This document shows positions 46,861-55,061 of a stretch of 64,000 bases of DNA, one piece after another. Under the pieces are notes generated by a model that saw only the letters and a list, made by a program, of their open reading frames with translations, was not told where the DNA came from and ran no database searches. Both the position numbers and the translations under genes were made by a program. This DNA is from JAXLYE01 sp046351595. Its GTDB lineage: Bacteria > Myxococcota_A > Polyangia > Palsa-1104 > JAEUJZ01. Numbering within the stretch: position 1 is the first letter of the stretch; each line of letters starts with the position of its first letter. Location: the NCBI GenBank assembly GCA_046351595.1, contig JAXLYE010000003.1, forward strand, positions 496,001 through 560,000, given 5' to 3'.

Positions 46861-47727
46861 ATGTCATGTCACTGTTCGAGTTGCGTTGATGGTTCCCTGG
46901 CCCTGATTCAGCCGACGGTGGCCCGCCTCAGTAATACTGCCGCCCAGGGCCTCTCGTCGAGGCTGATCCCAACACCGCCTGAGCTGGCGCGCGAATATCA
47001 GGCCATGCTGGACCGCGCCCAGGCGAAGCGTCGTCCTCAGCTTATGTGTCGCGACCATGTGGCCCAGGTTGGCCGATGGTTCGCTCAGGGGGTGTTGGTG
47101 CTGGGGTTCGCTGATATTCGCGTCCGCGCTGGCTTGCTCGACAAAGCGCTGACGGTGCTTCGACTGCAAGGCCGGTGGTCGCGTCCGGTACCTGACCTCG
47201 ACGGCTTGGACAAGTTCGCTCGTCTCCAAATCCTTGCACATGAGCTTGGCCATGAGCTGAACCGGCATGACCAGCGAGTGTCGCCGTTTGATTCCCACCC
47301 GGAAGCGGCGGCTGATTACTGGGCAGGATGGCTCGAAGCACAGCGGCCAGGGAGCGACGAAGAGATGGGGGCACTCTTCTTTGCCGCCATCGGTTGCAAC
47401 GAAGAGCAATGCTCACACCCTAAATCCTCGGTAAGAGCCGAGGCCTACCGTGCGGGATTTAGGGCAGGGCGTCAGGTGGCGGAGCAACCACGTCAGCAGC
47501 AATCGAACGCGGGCCACTCTGCGCCCCGAACCGAGCCTCCACCGCCCGCCGCGAACCAGGGTTCCTCCTTGGGCGAAGTATTGGGGGCGATAGGTCTTGG
47601 TGCGATAGCTGTTGCTGGTGTCGCTGCAGCAGCTAAGGGCCTCGCTAACCTGCTCGAATATGACAAGCCGCCCCGTCGCCAAGCATCCCGCTCGCGGCCC
47701 AAGAAGGGCCGGTCCCGACGAAGCTGA
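46861..47727 (+). CDS. HExxH zinc metalloprotease-like protein with C-terminal membrane segment
   Basis: The 288-residue protein carries the zincin motif AHELGHELNRH (His126, His130) and a downstream acidic ligand candidate in HPEAAADYWAGWLE, the spacing of gluzincin-type proteases. A CHCSSC motif opens the protein. Residues about 205-235 are Gln/Pro-rich. A hydrophobic helix follows (LGAIGLGAIAVAGVAAAA, about 240-258), then a basic tail. Anchored protease or ImmA-like regulator-cleaving protease are both plausible. The start ATG 46861 lies six bases after GGAG; ATGs at 46840 and 46858 are alternatives. Last gene of the lower-GC cluster, some 60 bases after the DUF4417-like gene. Confidence 0.7.
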   Translation: MSCHCSSCVDGSLALIQPTVARLSNTAAQGLSSRLIPTPPELAREYQAMLDRAQAKRRPQLMCRDHVAQVGRWFAQGVLVLGFADIRVRAGLLDKALTVLRLQGRWSRPVPDLDGLDKFARLQILAHELGHELNRHDQRVSPFDSHPEAAADYWAGWLEAQRPGSDEEMGALFFAAIGCNEEQCSHPKSSVRAEAYRAGFRAGRQVAEQPRQQQSNAGHSAPRTEPPPPAANQGSSLGEVLGAIGLGAIAVAGVAAAAKGLANLLEYDKPPRRQASRSRPKKGRSRRS

Positions 47728-47918
47728 GTGTCGGCGCTCTGGCCAAGGTCAGCATAGTATTCAGTCTGGGAACCCGGCTGAGGGTAAATAAGCGTCGGCC
47801 CGCTCGGGTGTTCATCATGGTCATCTAGGAACTCCGCTGACGCGTCAGCCCGCCCGGCTCTCCCTTGCCATCGCCGCATCTCTCATTTAAAGAGTCAGCT
47901 CCGCCTCGGGACGAACGC

Positions 47919-49556
47919 ATGATTCGCCGATACGCCCTGCTATCTTTCGTCGCTCGTGAGAACGATCCGTTCGATAGAAAAGATGGGGCGAGCCCGCGGA
48001 CCCCCTCGCCGGGGCCTACGCTGACAGTTCTTTTTGACGCGGACTCGCCGTATCGCGGCTTGATCGACGAGGTGTTCCTGTTTTATCGACAGGACGCTGC
48101 CGAGGACGAGGTGGAGCGCCTGGTTTTTGCAGGGCTCCAACGCGAGATCCAGAAGCGCCAGTCAGACATCGTCGTTGGCAGCGAGGTCTGGCACAGCGAC
48201 GATCCGGCCGATCATCAGCGCATCTTCGAGTTCCTGCGCGAGGTGATTCCCAAGGTCCGCCGCCGCCTTCCGGAGCACACGCTGCTCGTCCACATAAGCC
48301 CGGGCACTCCGGCCATGCAGACCATCTTGGTGTTGATGGCCGAGACGGGGTTCATTGACCGCCCGTTCGAGGTCATCAAATCGATGCGGGCGAGCGAGCG
48401 GCGGGGGCAACCGGCGGTCGTCCGCGTCGAGGTCGGGATCGACACCTTCTATCAGGTGTATCGATTTTCGTCTGAGGGAGACCCGAGCCGGCCGCCCCTC
48501 CTGTGGGAGCCGACACGGTTCCGCTCGCCGCGGCTGCGCGCGGTCTTCGAAGAGGCACGGCGCTTCGCGTTGCTCAAAGTCCCCGTCCTGATCTTGGGCG
48601 AGCGGGGCACCGGCAAGACAACGCTAGCGGCATGGATGCGCGCGCACAGCCCATTCCGCCGGCGTGAGCAGGACAAGAACTGGCCAGCCATCGCCTGCGG
48701 TCAGTACACGCCCGAGACGATGCGTGCCGAGCTGTTCGGCTACCGAAAAGGCGCGTTCACCGGGGCGGTGGCGGATCGCGATGGACTACTCAAGGCCGCG
48801 CACATGGACTCGCTGTTCCTCGATGAGATCGGCGACATCTCGTACGACCTACAGCGGCTTCTGATCAAGGCCATCGAAGAGCGACGCTACCAGCCGCTCG
48901 GCGACACGGCATATCAGGACAGCGACTTTCGGCTGATCTGCGCCACCAATCTGAACTTCGCCGAGCTGCGCCGCCGCATCGCACCAGACTTCTGGGATCG
49001 GGTCAGCCAGCTCCAGCTGCGGCTGCCCTCGCTGCGCGAGATCCCGGACGATCTGCAGTCGCTCTGGGAGGAGATGTTCGAGCGGGCGATCCAGCGCGCC
49101 GGGGTAAAGCCGGCGACTGTGAAGCTGAGCGCGAGCTATCACCGGAGGATCGTCGCGACGCTGCAGAGCCACCCGCTACCCGGTAACCTGCGCGACCTGT
49201 ACCGGGTCGCCTACCGGTTACTAGCGGCGCTGGCGGATCCGAAAGCGCCGCTCGCCCCGGCCGAGGCGGTCGACTTTGCGCTGGCCGGCTTGGAGCAGAC
49301 GGGCGGCGTGGAGGGGAGCGAGAGCTTGAGCCGGAGCACGGCCCGGGCGTTCGCCGACGCGCAGCCGCTGTCCGCCGTCTTACCCGACGGAGCGAGTCTG
49401 CCGACCGAAGAGGTGCTGCGCGAGTTTCGGCAGTTCATCGCGCAGGAGCTGCGGCGACTGGCTAAGCAGCGCCGGATAGACGTCGAGTCGCTATGTGACC
49501 GCACAGAGCGCTCGCTCCGCAGCTGGGCGACGGGACGGAAAGATTCTTCCGACTAA
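47919..49556 (+). CDS. RtcR-like sigma-54 activator with N-terminal CARF domain
   Basis: The 545-residue protein opens with RRYALLSFVARENDPF and a Rossmann-like region (1-180) containing LLVHISPGTPAMQTILVLMAE. The SPGTPAM-type loop before a helix is the signature of CARF domains, as in RtcR, which bind nucleotide ligands. An AAA+ domain follows: Walker A GERGTGKTTLA (about 227), the sigma-54 contact loop GAFTGA (about 278), Walker B LFLDEIGD, and sensor region RLICATN with a downstream RLPSLREIPDD. The C-terminal region (about 480-545) is short and helical, with TERSLRSWATGR, a possible DNA-binding helix. All activator elements are intact. The gene ends inside an inverted-repeat array before a sigma-54 promoter. 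Confidence 0.88.
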   Translation: MIRRYALLSFVARENDPFDRKDGASPRTPSPGPTLTVLFDADSPYRGLIDEVFLFYRQDAAEDEVERLVFAGLQREIQKRQSDIVVGSEVWHSDDPADHQRIFEFLREVIPKVRRRLPEHTLLVHISPGTPAMQTILVLMAETGFIDRPFEVIKSMRASERRGQPAVVRVEVGIDTFYQVYRFSSEGDPSRPPLLWEPTRFRSPRLRAVFEEARRFALLKVPVLILGERGTGKTTLAAWMRAHSPFRRREQDKNWPAIACGQYTPETMRAELFGYRKGAFTGAVADRDGLLKAAHMDSLFLDEIGDISYDLQRLLIKAIEERRYQPLGDTAYQDSDFRLICATNLNFAELRRRIAPDFWDRVSQLQLRLPSLREIPDDLQSLWEEMFERAIQRAGVKPATVKLSASYHRRIVATLQSHPLPGNLRDLYRVAYRLLAALADPKAPLAPAEAVDFALAGLEQTGGVEGSESLSRSTARAFADAQPLSAVLPDGASLPTEEVLREFRQFIAQELRRLAKQRRIDVESLCDRTERSLRSWATGRKDSSD

Positions 49557-49577
49557 TCGGAAGATTTCTTCCGAAGA
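49545..49577. promoter_or_regulatory. Probable activator-binding array (TCTTCCGA repeats)
   Basis: TCTTCCGA at 49545-49552 and its complement TCGGAAGA at 49557-49564 form a perfect 8-base inverted repeat around CTAA, the last bases including the activator stop codon. A third TCTTCCGA at 49567-49574 runs into GAAGA, making TCTTC-C-GAAGA. The array is centred about 80-90 bases upstream of the -24 element, suitable for an upstream activator site of a sigma-54 enhancer-binding protein. Confidence 0.7.
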
Positions 49578-49641
49578 GCTACAGACGAGCGGAGCGTAGG
49601 TAGAGCTCCCTTGCGACGGAGGGCGGGACATAATGCCGAAC

Positions 49642-49657
49642 TGGCACGACCCTCGCA
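49642..49657 (+). promoter_or_regulatory. Sigma-54 (-24/-12) promoter
   Basis: TGGCACG at 49642-49648, a four-base spacer, then TCGCA at 49653-49657. The consensus is TGGCACG-N4-TTGCA, so only one base differs. The invariant GG (49643-49644) and GC (49655-49656) have the required 12-base offset. Transcription would begin near 49668, about 35 bases before the vWA gene start. Confidence 0.8.
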
Positions 49658-49702
49658 TTAACCCGCAACAACCCGGCCCCGCCGGGCACTGGGACCACCG
49701 TC

Positions 49703-50365
49703 ATGGGAACCATCGCAGAGCCGACTCTCTCCAAGCCCCGACCACTGCCCGTGATCCTGCTCGCCGACGTGAGCGGGAGCATGCAGGAGTACGGGAAGAT
49801 CGAAGCGCTCAATGGCGCCGTGTCCGAGATGCTCGGGGCCTTTGCGGCCGAGGACCGTAGTCGGGCTGAGATCCACGTCGGGATCATCACCTTCGGCGGC
49901 GGCGCGGCCAGGATTCACCTGACGCTCCAGCCAGCCCATGAGGTAGCCTTCCAGCCGTTCGCGGCGACGGGGAACACGCCGCTCGGACGGGCTCTTACGC
50001 TAGCCCGCGAGCTGATCGAGGATCCGGCGCAGGTCCCGCACCGCGCTTACCGGCCGACGCTGGCCTTAATCTCGGACGGGCAGCCCAACGACGAGTGGGA
50101 AGCGCCGCTCGCTGCGCTCTTGGCCTCGCCGCGGGCACAGAAGGCGGCGCGCTTCGCCATGGCCATCGGCCCGGACGCCGATCAGACGATGCTGGCGCGC
50201 TTCCTGGCTGATCCCGCGGCGAAGGTAGTCGAGGCGCATCAGGCGCGCGAGATCCGGCGCTTCTTTCGCTGGGTAACGATGACCGTTACAGCGCGCTCGC
50301 GCAGCCTGAGCCCGAGCAGTGACGTCCCCGTCCAGCTCACTGATCTCGACGACCTGGAGTTTTGA
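49703..50365 (+). CDS. TerY-like von Willebrand factor A domain protein
   Basis: The 220-residue protein is essentially one vWA domain. It has a complete metal-ion-dependent adhesion site: DVSGSMQ (about residue 22), the Thr in TGNTPLGRAL, and the Asp in LISDGQPNDEW. Lack of a signal peptide and small size match TerY of tellurite/stress-type gene clusters. It is the first gene of the sigma-54-controlled operon and is followed after three bases by the kinase gene, so it very likely forms the TerY-P pair. A PP2C phosphatase, often the third member, is absent. Confidence 0.85.
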   Translation: MGTIAEPTLSKPRPLPVILLADVSGSMQEYGKIEALNGAVSEMLGAFAAEDRSRAEIHVGIITFGGGAARIHLTLQPAHEVAFQPFAATGNTPLGRALTLARELIEDPAQVPHRAYRPTLALISDGQPNDEWEAPLAALLASPRAQKAARFAMAIGPDADQTMLARFLADPAAKVVEAHQAREIRRFFRWVTMTVTARSRSLSPSSDVPVQLTDLDDLEF

Positions 50366-50368
50366 GCC

Positions 50369-51757
50369 ATGGCGGAATCCGTTCGCTACGTCGTGGACAC
50401 CGATGGCATCCGCTACGCTCTGGGAGAGGAGCTTGGGCGGGGCGGGCAGGGCGCCGTCTACCTGACTGAGGGCGGCAGGCTGGCGGTGAAGCTGCTGTTC
50501 GATCGATCACCGGTGCGGTGTGAGCGGCTGCGAAACCAGTTGGCTCTGGTGGCACGACTGCCGCTCGAGGGGCTACCGCTCGCGCGACCGCTGCGCATGC
50601 TGCGGCAACCGGAGGTCGGCTATGTCATGGAACTGCTCACCGGCATGGTGCCGCTCGTCGAGCTGCTGCGGCCGCCCAAGAGCGCGGGTTCCGTGCTGTC
50701 ATGGTTCGTGGCGACGGGAGGGCTTCGGCGGCGCCTGCGGCTGCTCGGGCGGATCGCAGACGTGATGGCCCAGGTTCATGGGCGCAGCCTGGCGTATGGC
50801 GATCCATCGCCGCATAACGTCTTCGTATCGCGCGCGGTCGACGCTAGCGAGGTGCGGCTTATCGATGCCGACAACCTCCAGTACCAATCATCGCCGGCAA
50901 GCGTACCGATCTTCACGCCAGGTTACGGAGCGCCGGAGCTGGTTACGGGGCGCAGCGGCGCCAATACACTCAGCGACTCACATGCGTTCGCTGTAATGGC
51001 ATTCCAGGTACTCACCCTGGTCCACCCACTGCTCGGCGATGCGGTGACGGAGGGAGAGCCTGAGCGGGAGGACCAGGCACTGCGCGGGGATCTGCCCTGG
51101 ATCGACGACACGCAGGACGACAGCAACCGTACGCATAAGGGGCTGCCACGCGGTGAGGTGCTCTCGGAACATCTTGCGAAGTTGTTCGGGCGTACGTTCG
51201 GTGAAGGGCTGCAATCGCCGACGATGAGGCCGGGCTTGGCTGAGTGGGCCGAGCGGCTGCACACGGCGGCGGATGCGACGCTGCGCTGCGCTGCGTGCGG
51301 CTGGTCATATTACCTGCGGCGGGCGACCTGTCCGCAGTGCGACGGTCCGCGACCGCAGTATGTGCTCGCGGTGTGCCACCTATGGGATCCGGGGATGACT
51401 CCTCAGGGGGTAGTGCGCCAGCCTAGGTCAGAAGGCGGGAGGCCTGTGGTCGCTGCCGCAGCGACGCTGACCGAGAAGGATCCCCTGGAGATCGGCGAGA
51501 GACTGAGCGGGGTGCCAAGCCAGGAGCGTGAATCGGGGCAGCTGCGGGTCGAGAAGGACGGGCAACGGCTGGTGCTGCACAACATGACGCAGCATCGGTT
51601 CCGTCTGATTGCGCCAGACGGGAAGCAAATCCGTGAGCTGGGAAGCGAGCCAGTGCCTATCCGCTGCGAGGCGGGTCGCGCCTCATGGCAGCTGCACCTA
51701 GGGGCGACGGACCAGCTACATCGGGTGATGAGCTTCGAGCTGCGGGGAGAGGGCTGA
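50369..51757 (+). CDS. TerY-P type Ser/Thr protein kinase with C-terminal zinc ribbon
   Basis: The 462-residue protein has a divergent kinase domain (about 16-290): GRGGQGAVYL, catalytic Lys41 (AVKLLF), YGDPSPHNVFV in place of HRDxxxxN, and RLIDADN in place of DFG. This is the typical TerY-P kinase pattern with Asp and Asn kept. FTPGYGAPELV marks the activation segment end. A zinc ribbon CAACGWSYYLRRATCPQC follows at about 307-325, then a beta-rich domain (about 380-462). Coupled to the vWA gene upstream and to the helicase gene downstream (one-base gap). It probably phosphorylates components of the same operon (inference). Confidence 0.88.
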   Translation: MAESVRYVVDTDGIRYALGEELGRGGQGAVYLTEGGRLAVKLLFDRSPVRCERLRNQLALVARLPLEGLPLARPLRMLRQPEVGYVMELLTGMVPLVELLRPPKSAGSVLSWFVATGGLRRRLRLLGRIADVMAQVHGRSLAYGDPSPHNVFVSRAVDASEVRLIDADNLQYQSSPASVPIFTPGYGAPELVTGRSGANTLSDSHAFAVMAFQVLTLVHPLLGDAVTEGEPEREDQALRGDLPWIDDTQDDSNRTHKGLPRGEVLSEHLAKLFGRTFGEGLQSPTMRPGLAEWAERLHTAADATLRCAACGWSYYLRRATCPQCDGPRPQYVLAVCHLWDPGMTPQGVVRQPRSEGGRPVVAAAATLTEKDPLEIGERLSGVPSQERESGQLRVEKDGQRLVLHNMTQHRFRLIAPDGKQIRELGSEPVPIRCEAGRASWQLHLGATDQLHRVMSFELRGEG

Positions 51758-51758
51758 C

Positions 51759-54700
51759 ATGCGCGCCGACCAGATCCTCTCGGGCGAGATCGCAACGCTG
51801 GAGCTGCGGCCGGAGCTCGTCGCCGAGTTTGGGCCGCTGCCCGAGCGGTCCGAGGCAAGCCTTCTGCTGGGAGAGGGCGGGACCGCGTTACTGCAGATCG
51901 GGGGACGGCAGTGGGCGGTGAGCGGGAAGGAGAGCCGGGATGAGTCGCTGCTCCGGCGCATCGGCGAGCGAAACCTGCCCCGCGTCTGCTGGGTCGCGGG
52001 AGCGCAGCCCAGCGCGGCGGCGGCATCTTCGGTGCTGCTACAGATCCATAGCTTCCCGAGCCAGTTGATCTGGGTCGCCGCGGTCGACATCGGTGTGGAC
52101 GAGAAGATCGTCGAAGAGGTGCGGCGCCGGCTGCCGGGGCTGAGCGATGTAGGGGCGGTCGTGGCGTGGCTCAGCGAGCAGGTCTTGCTGCCGCCGGGAG
52201 ATGCGGAGGGCAAGCCGCGGGCGCTGATCCTCGGACGGCCGCAGGGCGGACAGCTGCGGGCGTTCCGGCTGATCGGGAACGGGATCGCGGTGGATGCCGA
52301 GCTGGCGCCGGACGATCGCATCCGCATCCGCCGGGTCGTCGAGGCGTACCGGTCACGCCGCGGCGATGAGCGGCGGCCGGTCCTGCTGGTCGAGGGGCCG
52401 ATCCGCTTCTGCGACGCGACGTTGGCGGCGCAGTTCCGCGGCGGCGCGCGCTCGCAGCTCGACGAGTTGGTTGCCCGCTCGGGGAGCTACCTGCGTATGT
52501 GGCGGGAGTACAACGAGCTGGAGCGGGACGCGATCCTGCGCCACGCGCAATCGATCGGCGTGCTCAAGTACACGGAGCGGCGGCCCATCGAAGGGGGGTG
52601 GCGGTTCAAGCTGGTCAACGACGAAAAGATCGATGCGCTGCTAGGGCAGATCGAGCGGGATGGCGACGTCAACTTGGAGGCCGGAGAGGAGCCGCCGAGC
52701 GAGCTGATTAACGGCAAGGCGTCACCGAAGAGCAACCGCAGCGTGTACGTCGGGCGCTGGGTTCGGACGGGGCGAGGCAGCACGCTGGATCTGCGAACGC
52801 TCGACGAGCTAGCGCCGCACCCGCCAGAACGTGGGGTGCTGTTCCATAGCCTGCGCGGGGATCTGAAGCGCCTGGAGCGCCGAGACGATGCGGCCACACG
52901 CATCGCGACGGGCGAGTGCTCGATGCCGCAGCTCATCCTGCTCATCGAAGATGCACCTGTGCCGAGCCGGAGGGTCGGAGCAGAAGTTGCGCTGACTGCC
53001 GCGTCGCGGCTGATCTTTGGGGGAGAGCCGACCGACCGCCAACGGACGGCGCTGAAGATCGCGCTCAACACACCGGACATCGCGCTCATCCAGGGGCCGC
53101 CAGGGACGGGGAAGACCCGCACCATTGCGGCGCTGCAGACCCGGCTCGCCGAGATCACCGAGGCGGACAGCAGCGTGACCGGGCAGACGCTGCTGACCAG
53201 CTTTCAGCACGATGCCGTCGAGAATGCAGCGCAGAAGACAAACGTGTTCGGTCTGCCGGCGTTGAAGCTTGGGCGGCGGAACGATGAGCCGGACGCGCTG
53301 GCCGAGCCGAACGCGGTGGAGCGCTGGCGGCGCGACCGCATTGAGGCGCTGCAGGCCGAGCTGGCGACACTGCCCCCGTCGCCCCAGGGCGAGGTGGTCC
53401 GGGCGGTACGCGATCTGGCGGTGCGCTATCTGCTCGCCGGGCGGGATCGGGACGAAGCGGTGCAGACGCTGCGGGAGGTCGCTGAGCGGACGCGCGGCCG
53501 GCTGTCGCAGGCGCTGCAGGAGCGGCTCGCGGCGCTGCGACAGGTCCTTGCAAACCCCACCGCGACGCTGCCGGCCGAGGGGGAGCGGGAGCCCGTGCGG
53601 CGCGCTATTCGCGGGTTGCGCACCACCCCGGAGTCGTTTGTGGACGATGGGCCGGTCAGCGCCTATAAGGCACTGCGACGGCTAGCGGACATCCTTACAC
53701 CCGAGGAGCGGGAGCTTCTGCAGCGGGCCGCAGACTGGACGGCGGAGCACGCGCCGCCCTTCGTGCCGGAGCTAGCCCGACTGCGCGAGCGGTTGGAGGA
53801 ACAGACGGCGGCGCCGCCCACGGCGGAGGGAGCGCCGACCGTGCTCGCCGACGTGGCGAGTCTGCTCGGCGAGATCGTGGATCACCTATGCCGTGAGCTG
53901 CGCGCCTCGTGTGCCGGCGAGTCGGACGTGCTGGACGCGCTGGTCCACGATCTGGAGCACGACCCGTTCGGCGTGCGCGACGCCGTGCAGCACTACACCG
54001 CGGTCCTGGCGGCAACCTGCCAGCAGGCTGTGGCCTCGTCGATGCGCCTGGCCAAAGAGGACGGGCTGGTGTTCGAGAACGTGGTGGTGGACGAAGCGGC
54101 GCGCGCGAACCCGCTCGACCTGTTCATCCCGATGGCGCTGGCCCGGCGCCGCATTATCTTGGTCGGTGATCACCGCCAGCTCCCGCACATCTTGGAGCCA
54201 GATGTGGAGAGCCAGCTCGAGCACGCGGTGAGCGAGGGCACGCGCGAGGCGCTCAAGAGGAGTTTGTTCGAACGCCTGTTCATCCAGCTACAGAACCGCG
54301 AGGCACAGGATCACGTCAAGCGGACGGTCACGCTAGACGTCCAGTATCGGATGCATCCACAGCTCGGCGATTTTGTGAGCCGGACCTTCTATGAGTTCCA
54401 CAGTCCGAGCGAGAAGTTCCGTTCGGGCGAGGGGACCGAGCGGCTGCTGCACGGACTGCCCCAGTTCACGCAGGGCGGGGTGGAGCGTGTTGCCGCCTGG
54501 AAGCGGATCCCACTCAGCGACGGAATCGAGACGAAGGGGCGGAGCAAGAGCCGGCGGGCGGAGGCTCGCTGGATTGCGGCGGAGGTACAGAAGCTGACCG
54601 CGGCGCGTTCGGATCTGAGCATCGGGGTCATCAGCTTCTACGCGGCGCAGATCGATGTGCTGCTCGGTGAGTTCGAGCATCGCGGGCTGTGTGAGCGAGA

Positions 54701-55061
54701 TGATGATGGACGGCTGCGGCTACGTGCCGAGTACCGGGAGCAGAAGGACAGCCGTGGGGAACGGCGGGACCGGCTACGAATTGGGACAGTGGACGCCTTT
54801 CAGGGGAAGGAGTTCGACGTCGTCTTCTTATCGATGACGCGCGCCAACGACTACCCGGTGACGGACGAGCAGGCGCTGCGGCGTAAGTATGGCCACCTAA
54901 TGCTCGAGAATCGGCTCTGTGTGGCCATGAGCCGGCAGCGGCGGCTGCTGATCGTCGTTGGGGACGACAACATGCTGGCGCCTGCGGAGGCGCAGACGGC
55001 GGTCCGGGGTCTGTGCGCGTTCCGCGCGATGTGCGAGGGGAGCCATGGGATGGTCCTCTAA
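51759..55061 (+). CDS. Superfamily 1 UPF1/Dna2-like helicase
   Basis: The 1100-residue protein has an unassigned N-terminal half (1-420) and an SF1B helicase core: Q/Walker A region TDRQRTALKIAL and QGPPGTGKTRTIAAL (about 446), TSFQHDAVENAA, motif II VVVDEAARANPLDL (about 775), GDHRQLPHI, QYRMHPQLGDFVS (about 862), and motif V/VI GTVDAFQGKEFDVVFLSMTR, ending with NRLCVAMSRQRRLLIVVGD. An insertion of about 200 residues separates motifs Ia and II, rich in helices. UPF1-like members act on RNA or DNA, 5' to 3'. In CoCoNuT-type loci a helicase of this class (CnuH) is common. Overlaps the next gene by 17 bases. Confidence 0.9.
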   Translation: MRADQILSGEIATLELRPELVAEFGPLPERSEASLLLGEGGTALLQIGGRQWAVSGKESRDESLLRRIGERNLPRVCWVAGAQPSAAAASSVLLQIHSFPSQLIWVAAVDIGVDEKIVEEVRRRLPGLSDVGAVVAWLSEQVLLPPGDAEGKPRALILGRPQGGQLRAFRLIGNGIAVDAELAPDDRIRIRRVVEAYRSRRGDERRPVLLVEGPIRFCDATLAAQFRGGARSQLDELVARSGSYLRMWREYNELERDAILRHAQSIGVLKYTERRPIEGGWRFKLVNDEKIDALLGQIERDGDVNLEAGEEPPSELINGKASPKSNRSVYVGRWVRTGRGSTLDLRTLDELAPHPPERGVLFHSLRGDLKRLERRDDAATRIATGECSMPQLILLIEDAPVPSRRVGAEVALTAASRLIFGGEPTDRQRTALKIALNTPDIALIQGPPGTGKTRTIAALQTRLAEITEADSSVTGQTLLTSFQHDAVENAAQKTNVFGLPALKLGRRNDEPDALAEPNAVERWRRDRIEALQAELATLPPSPQGEVVRAVRDLAVRYLLAGRDRDEAVQTLREVAERTRGRLSQALQERLAALRQVLANPTATLPAEGEREPVRRAIRGLRTTPESFVDDGPVSAYKALRRLADILTPEERELLQRAADWTAEHAPPFVPELARLRERLEEQTAAPPTAEGAPTVLADVASLLGEIVDHLCRELRASCAGESDVLDALVHDLEHDPFGVRDAVQHYTAVLAATCQQAVASSMRLAKEDGLVFENVVVDEAARANPLDLFIPMALARRRIILVGDHRQLPHILEPDVESQLEHAVSEGTREALKRSLFERLFIQLQNREAQDHVKRTVTLDVQYRMHPQLGDFVSRTFYEFHSPSEKFRSGEGTERLLHGLPQFTQGGVERVAAWKRIPLSDGIETKGRSKSRRAEARWIAAEVQKLTAARSDLSIGVISFYAAQIDVLLGEFEHRGLCERDDDGRLRLRAEYREQKDSRGERRDRLRIGTVDAFQGKEFDVVFLSMTRANDYPVTDEQALRRKYGHLMLENRLCVAMSRQRRLLIVVGDDNMLAPAEAQTAVRGLCAFRAMCEGSHGMVL

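Noticed and set aside
49633..49860. 75-codon frame overlapping the vWA gene start
   Set aside because: It lies across the sigma-54 promoter, is in another frame and has a composition unlike a protein.
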